A stretch of DNA of 55,491 nucleotides from Egibacteraceae bacterium (GTDB taxonomy: Bacteria > Actinomycetota > Nitriliruptoria > Euzebyales > Egibacteraceae). The stretch covers positions 4,141-59,631 of the forward strand of contig JAUJMQ010000014.1 of assembly GCA_030446775.1 (NCBI GenBank), in the 5' to 3' direction. Made by a program: the position numbers and the translations under genes. How positions within the stretch are numbered: the first letter of the stretch is position 1; each line of letters begins with the position of its first letter. The notes under the pieces were generated by a model. The model ran no database searches. It had not been told where the DNA came from and worked only from the letters and a program-made list of their open reading frames with translations. This document shows, piece after piece, positions 8,500 to 17,707 of the stretch.

Positions 8500-9960
8500 A
8501 GGGCAGGCGTCTGCGCGCCCGGGCCCGGGGGCGGCACGGCGCTCCCAGCCAGGCGGCACCCGCGGCGGCGACGCGCACAGGCCCGCAGCCAGCAGCATCG
8601 CCCGCCGGAAGACTCGCGTGCCCGGCGCCGCGCGCCGGCGAGCCCGGTGCCGCTCATGCCGGCCGCGAGGGGGAGCAGGGCGACGGCGAGCAGCCCGGCG
8701 ATGCGGGCCACGACGTTGTTGACCCCCGACGCCATGCCGGCGCGGCCGCTGTCGACCGCGGCGAACACCGTCGTCACCAGCGGGGCGACCGTCGTCGCCA
8801 TGCCGAGCCCGAAGACCGCCGCGCCTGGCAGCACCACCGCCAGGTACGGCGCGTCGGCGCCGATCCCACTGAACAGCACCAGCCCCACCCCGGCCAGCAG
8901 CGGCCCGACGGTCAGGGCAGCCTGGCACCGTGGCGGCGGCCGATCTCGCCGGCGGTCGGTGACAGCACGAGCAGCAGCAGCGTGATCGGCAGCAGCGACG
9001 CTCCCGCCGCCACGGCGCTGTAGCCCGACACCGTCTGCAGCTGCAGCACCACGAGGAACAGCGCGCCGGACAGGGCGGCGTACAGCGCGAGGGTCACCAC
9101 GTTGGCGGACGCGAACTGGCGGTTGCGGAAGATCGACAGCGGCAGCATCGGCTCGCGGCTGCGGGCCTCGACGGCGAAGAACCCCGCCAGCGCGAGGACG
9201 CCCGCCAGTCCGATCCCGATCACGAGCGGCTCGCTCCAGCCGCGGCCGGGCCCTCGATCAGCGCGAACACCACCCCGCCGAGGCCGAGCGCCCCCGTCAC
9301 GGCGCCGGCGACGTCGGGGCGCCGGCCCGCCCGCGCGTCGCGGGTCTCGGGGACGTGGCGCACCGCGATGGCGATGGCGACGGCCGCCAGCGGCAGGTTC
9401 AGCAGGAACACCAGCCGCCACGACACCGCGTCGACGAGCCAGCCGCCGAGGAACGGTCCGACCGCGGTCGAGACCCCCGACAGCCCCGACCAGGCCCCGA
9501 TCGCCCGGCCGCGGTCGTCGGGGTGGAACAGCGACGACACGAGCGCGAGGGACGACGGGATGAGCAGCGCGGCGCCGACGCCCTGCACCGCCCGCGCGGC
9601 GATCAGCGTGCCGATGCTCGGGGCCGCGCCGCACAGCCCCGACGCGACGGTGAACCCGACCAGCCCGGTGACGAACAGCCGCCGGCGGCCGTACAGGTCA
9701 CCGAGCGAGCCGCCGAGCAGCAGCAGCGATCCCAGGGTCAGCAGGTATGCGTCCAGCGTCCACTGCAGCCCCGAGAAGCCGGCCGACAGCTCCCGCCCGA
9801 TGCTGGGCAGCGCGACGTTGACGACGGTGCCGTCCAGGAACGCCATGCCAGAGCCGAGCGCAGTGGCGGCCAGGACCCAGCGCCCCGCCGCGGTGCCGTA
9901 GCGCAGCGCGGGCCCGTCGCGTTCGGCCGCTGACGGCGGTGACGGGCCCGCTGCCGTCAC
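8500..9960 (-). pseudogene. MFS drug exporter, DHA2/EmrB-QacA type, frameshifted
   Basis: A 14-helix proton-driven efflux pump read in three or four frames. The intact N-terminal part starts at GTG 9960, with the MFS motif LGDLYGRRRLF after TM2 and GPFLGGWLVD at the motif C position. The frame breaks near 9239, where one base is missing in a GGCTGG context, and continues through EARSREPMLPLSIFRNRQFA. It breaks again near 8925, resuming with TVGPLLAGVGLVLFSG, and again near 8600. Each break is repaired by adding one base, so sequencing error is as likely as true loss. The C-terminal end is approximate. It lies 51 bp downstream of gdh on the same strand. Confidence 0.75.
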
Positions 9961-10011
9961 GAACCGCCCGTCCTGGTGGGCTCGTGACGGCAGCGGCAGG
10001 AGGAGCGTCGG

Positions 10012-11265
10012 TCAGACATAGCCGCGCAGGTGGGCGGCGTCGGCCACCCGCTGCACGGCGATCGCGAAGGCCGAGTGCCGCAGGTCGCAGCCCTGGGCGT
10101 CGGCGTAGTCGCGCACCTGCCGGTAGGCGCTGCGCATGTGCCTGCCGAGCTCGTCGTTGACCCGCGACTCGTCCCAGCTGAACTGCTGGATGTTCTGCGT
10201 CCACTCGAAGTACGACACCGTGACCCCGCCGGCGTTGGCGAGGATGTCAGGCACGATCGTCACGCCGGCGTCGGCGAGCATCCGGTCGGCGACGGGGGTC
10301 GTGGGGTTGTTCGCCGCCTCGATGATGTAGCGGGCGCGGACCCGGTCGGCGTTGCTCTTGGTGATGACCTCCCCGAGGGCGGCGGGGATGAGGACGTCGA
10401 CGTCGAGGGTGAGCAGCTCGTCGGGGTCCAGCGGCTCGCTGCCGGGGAAGTCGACCACCGAGCCGGACTCGCGTGCGTGCGCGACGAGGTGCTCGATGTC
10501 CAGGCCGGCGGAGCTGGTGATCGCGCCGCCCACGTCTGAGACGGCGACGATGCGGTACCCCTGCTCCGAGGCGAGCCGGGCGGTCCACGAACCGACGTTG
10601 CCGAAGCCCTGGATGGCCAGCGTCTGCTCGGACGGTTGCCGGTTGTCGTCGCGCATGAGCTCGTCGAGGACCATGACGACGCCTCGCCCCGTCGCCGCCT
10701 CGCGGCCCAGCGACCCGCCCAGTGCGACCGGCTTGCCGGTCACGATCGCCGGGGTGTGCCCCACCCGCTGGCCGTAGGCGTCCATCATCCACGCCATCGT
10801 CTGGGCGTTGGTGTTCATGTCCGGCGCCATGATGTCGCGGTTCACGCCGACGATGTAGGACACCTGGCCCATGAAGCGGCGGGTCATCCGCTCCCGCTCG
10901 GTCATGCTCAGGCTGGTGGGGTCCACGCTGATCCCGCCCTTCGCGCCGCCGAACGGCACGTCGACCAGGGCGGTCTTCCAGGTCATGAGCGCCGCGAGCG
11001 CGCGAACCTCCTCCAGGTCGGCGTGGGGGTGGTAGCGCACGCCGCCCTTGTACGGACCGCGCGCCCCGTTGTGCTGGACGCGGTAGCCGTAGAGCGTCTC
11101 CACCGACCCGTTGTCGCGGCGCAGCGCGATCTGCACGCGGATCTCGCGGTAGGTCCCGGCCAGCACGGCGTGGGTCTGGTCGTCCAGGCCCACCTGGTCG
11201 GCGACGGCGTCGAAGAAGAAGGTGACCGCCTCGAACGGGGTCATGTCGTCGCGCGGCTCGGCCAC
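10012..11265 (-). CDS. gdhA: Glutamate dehydrogenase (Glu/Leu/Phe/Val dehydrogenase family)
   Basis: A 417-aa enzyme interconverting glutamate and 2-oxoglutarate plus ammonia with NAD(P). The dimerisation/substrate domain carries KGGVRYHP (Lys73), TWKTALVDVPFGGAKGGI (Lys97, Lys109) and APDMNTN (Asp149). The Rossmann domain has GFGNVG at 220-225. The length is normal for the hexameric ~45-kDa class. The GTG start at 11265 is fixed by AAAGGAG 5 nt upstream. A 189-bp stretch of this gene (10568-10756) recurs exactly at 16272-16460 in a damaged second copy. Confidence 0.93.
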   Translation of the reverse strand: MAEPRDDMTPFEAVTFFFDAVADQVGLDDQTHAVLAGTYREIRVQIALRRDNGSVETLYGYRVQHNGARGPYKGGVRYHPHADLEEVRALAALMTWKTALVDVPFGGAKGGISVDPTSLSMTERERMTRRFMGQVSYIVGVNRDIMAPDMNTNAQTMAWMMDAYGQRVGHTPAIVTGKPVALGGSLGREAATGRGVVMVLDELMRDDNRQPSEQTLAIQGFGNVGSWTARLASEQGYRIVAVSDVGGAITSSAGLDIEHLVAHARESGSVVDFPGSEPLDPDELLTLDVDVLIPAALGEVITKSNADRVRARYIIEAANNPTTPVADRMLADAGVTIVPDILANAGGVTVSYFEWTQNIQQFSWDESRVNDELGRHMRSAYRQVRDYADAQGCDLRHSAFAIAVQRVADAAHLRGYV

Positions 11266-11336
11266 GGTGGCTCCTTTGGCAGCGGGGTCTCGGGGTCCGC
11301 CGAACCAGGGGAGCCTGCCGCCAGCCCGGCGCTGCG

Positions 11337-11470
11337 TCAACGGCGCGGCCGCTGTGTGGCCAGCTCGTGTCGGCTGTCCCCGCCACGTCCTTGATGACGG
11401 GTCGACGGGGCCGTCACCGCCCGTGTGACCCCCCGCCGGCAACAGCATCCACGCCGACCTTCACCGGTGA
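11337..11470 (-). pseudogene. Retropepsin-like gene remnant
   Basis: This segment between DUF2254 and gdh matches the C-terminal half of the retropepsin-like gene at 16479-16893. It keeps a GVTRAVTAP segment (VVTRAVTVP in the other copy), a 19-bp identical block at 11411-11429 versus 16668-16686, and a stop at the homologous position (11337 versus 16479). The spacing between block and stop is about 115 nt shorter here, so the middle is deleted. No N-terminal half remains. Confidence 0.5.
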
Positions 11471-11473
11471 GCT

Positions 11474-12826
11474 TCATACGATGAGGAACTCGGTCGCCGA
11501 CGCTTTGCCCTCGACCGCCCGGCGGGCCTGCTCGGCGCCCCGCTCGACGGTCTCCCGGGCGGTGTCGGTGTCGAGACGCACGAGGCTCTCCTCGATCACG
11601 TGGTCGATCCACCGCAGCACCATGGTCTGGCGTTCCTCGCTGCGCACCACCGTCCCGAGGTCTTCGAGCATGCGCAGCAGCCGTCGCATCACCACGACGT
11701 CATGACCGCCGTAGTGTGCGATCCCCGTGCAGACGATCGCCAGGTAGTCGTCGAACGAGGGCTTCGGGACGCCGACGCGCGGGTGCCCGTCGCCGTCCTG
11801 CACGATCTCACCCCCGAGCTGCCGGAGCGCCAGCTCCCGCAGGATCGCCGACAGGTGCCCCATCGCGTCGATGGCGGTGGTCGGGTCGTTCAGCGACGGC
11901 GACAGGGCCTTCACCGCGATGTCGACCAGCTGGCGGATCCCGAAGGCGATGTCCTGGACGAGGTTGCGCTCGAAGCCGACCTCGAGGCTGTCGGCGGCCG
12001 CGCCTTCGAGGGTCTCCACGGCCGTCTCGCCGATCTCAGCGTGCTCGTGGGACCAGGCCCACGCCAGCACCGTCCCCTCGGTGACGAACTCGCCGACCCG
12101 TCGCCGGAACAGGACGCGGGCGTCGCGCTCGGCGGCGGCGGCCACCACCGGTCCGGGGTCGAGCGCCTGCAGGTAACCGGAGCGGCGGGCCCGCAGGGGG
12201 ACGGAGTGCTCGTCGGGTTCGTGCAGCTGGACGTCGGTCCTGCCGTGCAGCGGCCAGGTCACGTCGCAGTTGCGGCTGATGCTGTCGAGGGTGGCGACGC
12301 GGGTGTCGAGCATCACGGCTTCCACCCGGATGGAACGCGTGACGTGATGGATGAAGTACACGAGCGCCACCAGGCTGGCCACCGCCAGCAGCAGCGCCAT
12401 GGTCACCGCGAGGTCCGGAACGAAGCGGTCGCGGTCCTCCAGCGGCGACCGCACGCTCGGCAGCACGACGAGCGCGAACGCGAAGGTGCTCAGGAACGTC
12501 GCGAGCACGAGCTGGTTGCCGAGGTCGCGGACGAACGTCCGCAGCAGCCGCGGTGAGTACTGGCTCGACGCCATCTGCAGGACGACGAGCGTCAGGCTGA
12601 ACGTCAGGCTCGTGACGGTGATCATCGACCCCGCGATCACCTGGAGCAGGGCCCTGGCCCCTTCCACGCCACCGTCGTACGCGATCCACGCCAGCGCCCC
12701 GTTCGGTCCGACCCGGATGTTGGCGACAAGGAGGCCGAGCCCGAGCGACGTCGCGACGGCGACCGAGGGCAGGAACCACAGCGTCGTCCGCAGCCGCTCG
12801 ACGACGTGGGTCACGTGCGGGCTCAT
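11474..12826 (-). CDS. DUF2254 predicted membrane protein
   Basis: A 450-aa protein with two N-terminal helices, a conserved SMITVTSLTFSLTLVVLQMASSQYSPR block around residues 67-93, two more helices, and a long cytoplasmic C-terminal domain (~170-450). The block and the four-helix layout are diagnostic of DUF2254, a family with no proven role that is often thought to be channel-like. ATG at 12826 has GAGG 5 nt upstream. It is the gene immediately upstream of gdh on the same strand, separated by about 200 bp that contain the retropepsin remnant. Confidence 0.88.
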   Translation of the reverse strand: MSPHVTHVVERLRTTLWFLPSVAVATSLGLGLLVANIRVGPNGALAWIAYDGGVEGARALLQVIAGSMITVTSLTFSLTLVVLQMASSQYSPRLLRTFVRDLGNQLVLATFLSTFAFALVVLPSVRSPLEDRDRFVPDLAVTMALLLAVASLVALVYFIHHVTRSIRVEAVMLDTRVATLDSISRNCDVTWPLHGRTDVQLHEPDEHSVPLRARRSGYLQALDPGPVVAAAAERDARVLFRRRVGEFVTEGTVLAWAWSHEHAEIGETAVETLEGAAADSLEVGFERNLVQDIAFGIRQLVDIAVKALSPSLNDPTTAIDAMGHLSAILRELALRQLGGEIVQDGDGHPRVGVPKPSFDDYLAIVCTGIAHYGGHDVVVMRRLLRMLEDLGTVVRSEERQTMVLRWIDHVIEESLVRLDTDTARETVERGAEQARRAVEGKASATEFLIV

Positions 12827-12904
12827 CCGACCTCACCCTCGCTCGGTCGCGCCTCGGCCGATCCCGATGCGAGCAGCCGCCACCGGATGATCCGGGTGGT
12901 CGCT

Positions 12905-13198
12905 TCAGGTCAGCTTCCCGATGATGCCCCGCATCTCCCCGGCGTCGAACGCCCGCATGCTGGTCGTCCGGACGTTGCCCTGGGAGCTGACCGCCAGCGC
13001 GAAGGCGGTTGCGGTCTCGTCGTCGGGGAACTCGGAGACGGCCACGAGGTCATAGGGGCCGACGGTCCAGTAGAGCGCCGTCTGCCCGCCTCCGAGGCGC
13101 TGCGCGATGTCGGCGACGGCATCGGCGCGCTCGACGGTGTCCCGGAAGTCGCGCACCCCCTGGTCAGTCCAGTTCACCAGCGCGATAAAGGTCGCCAT
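12905..13198 (-). CDS. GYD-domain protein
   Basis: A 97-aa single-domain protein of the GYD family, an alpha/beta fold related to the Lrp/AsnC ligand-binding (dimeric barrel) class. It starts MATFIALVNWTDQGVRDF and carries ALYWTVGPYDLVAVSEFPDD in the middle, both typical of GYD proteins. The function is unknown; these are often standalone and cytosolic. ATG at 13198 follows GGAGGAGGG by 4 nt, a very strong ribosome site. It lies 78 bp upstream of the DUF2254 gene on the same strand. Confidence 0.85.
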   Translation of the reverse strand: MATFIALVNWTDQGVRDFRDTVERADAVADIAQRLGGGQTALYWTVGPYDLVAVSEFPDDETATAFALAVSSQGNVRTTSMRAFDAGEMRGIIGKLT

Positions 13199-13457
13199 GG
13201 AACCCTCCTCCATGCCTGGGTGCCGGGGCGGCGGGTCGTGCGTGCAGCGACCCGGCGGGCACCGGCAAGCCGAGCAGCCCGGCCCGCTCGCCATGGTGCG
13301 CCTACGACGGCGCTGCTGGCAAGAGCTCCAGGTCCCGCGCTCCGTCGTCGGCACTTCGGGGAACCGGCAAGGCCTGCCCGACGTGCGTCGCCGAAGCCCT
13401 TCACCCTCGCCGGTGCGGGACAGCGGCCCCCTGAGGCGCCCGCCGCGCCGGCTCGCG

Positions 13458-13547
13458 TCACTCCACGGTGAGCGTGCCTCGCATCCCGACGGCCTCGTGG
13501 GCCCGGGATGCGGCAGTAGAACTCGCAGCTCCCGAGCGGCATCGCAG
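13458..13547 (-). pseudogene. Cupredoxin C-terminal remnant
   Basis: The last ~28 codons of a blue-copper protein: SCEFYCRIPGHEAVGMRGTL and a TGA, with the Cys-x4-His-x4-Met type I copper motif. One extra C near 13499 breaks the frame. No N-terminal half exists because the histidine kinase gene ends three bases away at 13551. The region between it and the GYD gene (13199-13457) holds nothing I recognise. An intact cupredoxin is encoded at 45537-45959. Confidence 0.55.
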
Positions 13548-13550
13548 GGG

Positions 13551-15734
13551 CTATGCATCGACCGCGGGATGCGGGGCGGCGCCGCGCTCCGGCCGCTGGG
13601 CGCCGCCGTCAGGGCCGACGGGGGCCGCCGTCGGGAGTGGCAGGCTTCCGGTGATGGTGGTGCCGCCGCCGGGCCTGCTGGTGATCGTGACGGTGCCGTT
13701 GAGGGCGTCGAGTCGGTCGGCGATGTTGGCCAGGCCAGCGCCGCGGGGGGTGGTGGCCGGGTTGAACCCGGTGCCGTCGTCGGTGACGCTGAACACCAGG
13801 GTGTCGCGGTTGGCCGACAGCGTGATGGAGGCGGCGGTGGCGTCGGCGTACTTGGCGGTGTTCTGCAGGGCTTCCAGGCAGCTGAAGTAGACGGCGGCTT
13901 CGACGTCCTGGGGATAGCGGCCGACGTCGGTGGCGGTGACGGTGACGGGCAGCGCGGCCTTGGCGGCCTGGGCGGTCAGCGCGGCGGGCAAGCCTTCGGC
14001 GGCGAGCAGCGGCGGGTAGATGCCGCGGGCGAGGTCACGCAGGGTGTCCACGGCGTCGTCGGCGTCGCCGGACAGCTGCTCGAGCAGCGCGGCGGTCTTG
14101 GCGGCGGACTCGCGGGAGGCGAGGGTGCGCGCCACGCCGAGCTTGATCTTCAACGCGACGAGCTGCTGCTGGGCGCCGTCGTGCAGGTCGCGTTCCAACC
14201 GGCGGCGTTCGGCGTCGGTGGCGGCGACGAGGCGCTGCCGGGAGGCGCGCAGCTGCTCGACACGTTGCATCAGCTCGGCGGTCAACCTGACGTTGCGCAG
14301 CATCAAGCCCGCCTGGGCGGCCAGGTCGTCGAGCAGCTTCTCCTCCGGAGGTGTCACCACCTCGCCGCGGGCCTTGGTGATCGTCAGAGCGCCGAGCGTC
14401 TCACCGGCCGAGACCACCCCCACGGCGCGGTCACCGGGCAGGTCGGGCAGGGTCGCGCCGCTCATCGCCACCTGGTCCGGTGTGCCGGAAGCGGCGGGCC
14501 AGGCCGCAGCGGGGCGCAGCGTGTCGCCGACGCGCAGCCACACCCGGGCGGGATCAGCGCCGGTGCCCTCGGCGAGCAGCCGCGCCATGCGCTCGAGCAT
14601 CGCCTCGGTCTCCTCGGTCTGGCCCATCCGCGCCGAGAACGCCGACAGCACCTCGTACGGTGTGGCCCGCTGCCCGTAGACGAGCCGGTTGGCCAGGTGC
14701 TGCAACCGCTCCCGCACAGGCTGGAAGGCCACCGCCACCACCGCCGTCGCCGCGATCGACAGGCCAGGGTTCGTCTCGTCGCCGGCACCCACCAGCCAAC
14801 CCACCCCGACCACCACCGCCACGTACACCACCGTGATGAACCCCACCAAGCCCGCCCACACCAGGGACTTGGAGATCACGACATCGATGTCATAGAGCCG
14901 GTAGCGCAGGACCGAGACACCGATCGCCGCCGGGACCGCCGCGTAGCTGATGAACACGACCCCGGTGATGACGCCGAACGCCGGGCTGTCCTCGGGGACG
15001 CCGCCGACGAGCACCGCCGCCATGGCCAACAGGTAGGTGCCCAGGAACACGAGCCCGCCGAAGACGAGCCAACGGATCTGGTGGCGCTCCTCGTCATCCG
15101 TGCGGCGGTAGCGCAGGACGAGCGAGCCGAGGCTACCCAGGAGCGCGAGCGGTACCAGGACGGTGACGACGGTGCCCATCAGATCGACGAGCATGTCGGG
15201 CACCGTCTCGGGCAGCGCCATCGGGTTCGTGGTCCCCCGGACCCCGGGCGGGTAGGGCTCCACCGCGATGACGACCGACGCCACGGCGAGGACGGCGGTG
15301 CACCACCACGAGTACGGGCGCCAGCGCGGGGACAGCAGCCGCCCGCTCGGCAATCGCAGGAGCAGATGGGTGCCCATCAGCCCGAGCGCCGGAACCCACA
15401 GCCAGCCGAACCAGGCCACCCACGCCAACGCTTCCTCGGGCAGCGCTCCGGTCAGCACACCCCACGGGGCGAGTGCGCTGCTGCCGACGACCAGCGACCA
15501 CAGGGCGCCGATGGCCAGGCACAACCAGCCCACCGAATGGGAGGGATGGTGCACGGCGATCAGGGCGCCGGTCGTGGCGAAGGCCAGCGCCGGCACGAGC
15601 AGCAGCAGTGACGTCCGCGAGTCGGGGAGACCCCGCAGGGTGCCGCTGAGCAGCAGGGCGGCGCTGCCCGCCGCCAAGGCGACGGTCACCGCGAACAACC
15701 CCTGCGCCAGCCGGCGGGCGTGCATGCGGCGCAT
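13551..15734 (-). CDS. Membrane-bound NarL/LiaS-type sensor histidine kinase
   Basis: A 727-aa sensor. Residues ~10-320 carry about nine helices, a GAF-like domain spans ~365-485, and a HisKA_3 dimerisation domain has ERRRLERDLHDGAQQQLV with phospho-acceptor His518. A HATPase domain follows with DDGTGFNP and GGGTTITGSLPLP. This layout pairs with NarL/FixJ response regulators. No partner is adjacent; a receiver-domain protein begins at 55111 but is 39 kb away. The ATG at 15734 (or 15725, which has AGGA about 9 nt upstream) is chosen where the hydrophobic N terminus begins. Confidence 0.88.
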   Translation of the reverse strand: MRRMHARRLAQGLFAVTVALAAGSAALLLSGTLRGLPDSRTSLLLLVPALAFATTGALIAVHHPSHSVGWLCLAIGALWSLVVGSSALAPWGVLTGALPEEALAWVAWFGWLWVPALGLMGTHLLLRLPSGRLLSPRWRPYSWWCTAVLAVASVVIAVEPYPPGVRGTTNPMALPETVPDMLVDLMGTVVTVLVPLALLGSLGSLVLRYRRTDDEERHQIRWLVFGGLVFLGTYLLAMAAVLVGGVPEDSPAFGVITGVVFISYAAVPAAIGVSVLRYRLYDIDVVISKSLVWAGLVGFITVVYVAVVVGVGWLVGAGDETNPGLSIAATAVVAVAFQPVRERLQHLANRLVYGQRATPYEVLSAFSARMGQTEETEAMLERMARLLAEGTGADPARVWLRVGDTLRPAAAWPAASGTPDQVAMSGATLPDLPGDRAVGVVSAGETLGALTITKARGEVVTPPEEKLLDDLAAQAGLMLRNVRLTAELMQRVEQLRASRQRLVAATDAERRRLERDLHDGAQQQLVALKIKLGVARTLASRESAAKTAALLEQLSGDADDAVDTLRDLARGIYPPLLAAEGLPAALTAQAAKAALPVTVTATDVGRYPQDVEAAVYFSCLEALQNTAKYADATAASITLSANRDTLVFSVTDDGTGFNPATTPRGAGLANIADRLDALNGTVTITSRPGGGTTITGSLPLPTAAPVGPDGGAQRPERGAAPHPAVDA

Positions 15735-15989
15735 CCTGCGCCCGTCGCCACGGCCCGGCGAGGAAGTCAGCACCCCAGGACGAGCGGAGGTGACACCACC
15801 TTCGCGGACCGGTCGACGGTCGAACGGATCCGCGCCAGCATGCGGTCGGGTCTCGCTGCCCGGCCTGTGAGGATGTCGGCGTGCATCCCGATCCTCCGCA
15901 GACGCCGCCGTCCTGGGAGAAGCCAGGCTACCGGCGGATCGGTGCGGCGAACAGGCGAGGGCGTACACCGGTCGCCGATCTGGCGGCAG

Positions 15990-16460
15990 ACGTAGCCGCG
16001 CAGGTGGGCGTCGTCGGCGATGAAGGCCTGCTGCACGGCGATCGCGAAGGCCGCATGTGCCGCAGCTCGTCGTTGCCCGCGACTCGTCCAGCGGCTCGCT
16101 GCGTCCCTGAAGTACGACACCGTGACCCCGCCGGCGTTGGCGAGGAGCCGGACGCCGGCGTCGGCGTGCGCGACGAGCTCTTGGTGTGCTCGATGTCGCG
16201 GCGCGGCCGGCGGAGCTGGTGATCGCGCCGCCCACGTCTGAGACGGCGACGATGCGGTACGTGCCCTGCTCGAGGCGAGCCGGGCGGTCCACGAACCGAC
16301 GTTGCCGAAGCCCTGGATGGCCAGCGTCTGCTCGGACGGTTGCCGGTTGTCGTCGCGCATGAGCTCGTCGAGGACCATGACGACGCCTCGCCCCGTCGCC
16401 GCCTCGCGGCCCAGCGACCCGCCCAGTGCGACCGGCTTGCCGGTCACGATCGCCGGGGTG
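15990..16460 (-). pseudogene. Second, internally deleted gdh copy
   Basis: Starts with MTGKPVALGGSLGREAATGR, corresponding to residues ~175 onward of GdhA, and keeps the NAD site QGFGNVGSWTARLAS before breaking into short gdh segments (ANAGGVTVSYF, AFAIAV, HLRGYV) separated by deletions. Nucleotides 16272-16460 are identical, without gaps, to 10568-10756. The first ~175 codons are absent, replaced upstream by the retropepsin-like gene. It cannot encode an enzyme. The mix of perfect identity and many small deletions suggests either a very recent duplication or a misassembled segment. Confidence 0.8.
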
Positions 16461-16478
16461 CCCCGCCCCGGCGCCGCA

Positions 16479-16893
16479 TCAACGGCCCAGCGGCGCCGTG
16501 TCTCCCAGATCGGCGTCGACCTCGAACGAGTATTCCGACGCGGTGATGAGCACGGAAGAACCGGAAGAACCCCTCCTGACCCAGGAGATGGAAGCCGAAT
16601 GGCCAGGGATCACAGAACGCCACGGGGGCACGCCACCGCATGTCCTCGATGACGAGGTCAACGGGCACCGTCACCGCCCGTGTGACGACCCCACCGACGG
16701 GCAGACGCTCATGCTGACCTTCTGTACGGTCGATGCCGGCTGCGTCGGCTACCCACGACGCGAAGCGGTTGGCGATCGATCCGGTGTCGACCAGGCAGCC
16801 GTATGCGACGTCCTGTCCTGCTACGCGAACGCCCAGGACGGGTCGCGCGAAGCCGTCGGGCGAGCCGGGAAGCTCTTTGAACGCAAACCTCAT
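16479..16893 (-). CDS. Retropepsin-like (clan AA) aspartic protease domain protein
   Basis: A small protein (~138 aa) with one aspartic-protease half: CLVDTGSIANRF contains the catalytic DTG (Asp36-Thr37-Gly38) and FHLLGQEGFFRFF matches the late hydrophobic-Gly motif of single-domain retropepsins that work as dimers. One missing base near 16547 breaks the frame just after RFFR; repairing it gives VLITASEYSFEVDADL and the stop at 16479. Its ATG at 16893 overlaps the stop of the DUF5678 gene (ATGA), so the two are coupled. GC is lower than the surroundings (62% counted in 16561-16620), suggesting acquisition. Confidence 0.65.
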
Positions 16894-17347
16894 CGCATGC
16901 GCACGGCATCAACGTCCTGCTGATCGACGGGAACACGGAAGACCGTCGCGCCCTGGGCGCCGTGCGTGCTGAGCCAACCCAGGACCGCCTCGGGAGTGTC
17001 CGCGGCCACGAGGACGTCCAGCCCCGCTGTGCGACCCACAGCCCCTGGTACGGGCGCAGCGCCTCGGCTTCCCTGCCCTGATGCGGCCAGTCCCGATACC
17101 GGGCCGGCGGAACCCAGTCCGTGGCCCCGGTCCGGCCCACGCCAAACCCTGCCCGCTGGAGTATCCGTCGGGCCTGGTGCGTGGTGAAATCCGCGCGGTC
17201 CAGGCCAGTCACAGCGGACAGCACCTGCTTGGGTGGGTAGCGCCGGCCGTTGACGATCACGTAGTGGTCGCGCAGGGGCTCGGGGAGCACCTCCCGCACC
17301 GCGCCCTCCACCTCAGCGCGCTCGAAGCGGAACCTTCGTCCTGCCAC
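16890..17347 (-). CDS. DUF5678-containing protein, partner of the retropepsin gene
   Basis: About 150 aa in two parts. The N-terminal part (RDHYVIVNGRRYPPKQVLSA, then DRADFTTHQARRILQRAGFG) is a small domain I have seen only in uncharacterised actinobacterial proteins. The C-terminal ~50 residues are DUF5678-like: LRPYQGLWVA, then, after one missing base near 17025, LDVLVAADTPEAVLGWL and ATVFRVPVD. The stop overlaps the retropepsin ATG. The start is uncertain: GTG 17347 is used here and GTG 17416 is an alternative; neither has a good ribosome site. The function is unknown. Confidence 0.55.
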
Positions 17348-17707
17348 AGTGCGTGACGACCACCCGACCGTCCATTCCCCGAGCCGTACTTCCGGTTTCG
17401 TCTCTGACGGTACCACTCGACGGGCTCCGCTGCTGGATGGCTACGGCGCTGGCCGGAGGGCTGGGACTCCCTCGCCGTCAGGTTCTTCGATGGGACGGCC
17501 ATGCCTTCGGGACACCACAATGGAGAAGAGTCGAGAATGGCAAGGGGATGTGTTCCCTGGTGAGGGGTGTTACGTTCACCCGGCTCCGGTGTTCTGGTGG
17601 TGCTCTGTTTGGTGAAGGCTTGCAGGGGGGGATGCGGCATGAGGCCGGGACGTCTACGGCGGCGGAAGTCGTTACAGCCTGGGAGGTACACGACTTCGTC
17701 CGCCCAG
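17348..17707. other. Low-GC gap without a recognised gene
   Basis: About 360 bp between the DUF5678 gene and sdhB. GC is low for this window (33 of 60 bases in 17521-17580). Short open frames exist on both strands, but none has a recognisable domain. It may include the promoter and true N terminus of the DUF5678 gene. Confidence 0.4.

Noticed and set aside
13107-15611. 834-codon plus-strand open frame opposite the histidine kinase
   Set aside because: Composition is low-complexity (Gly/Gln/Arg/His) and the opposite strand encodes a complete kinase with all motifs.
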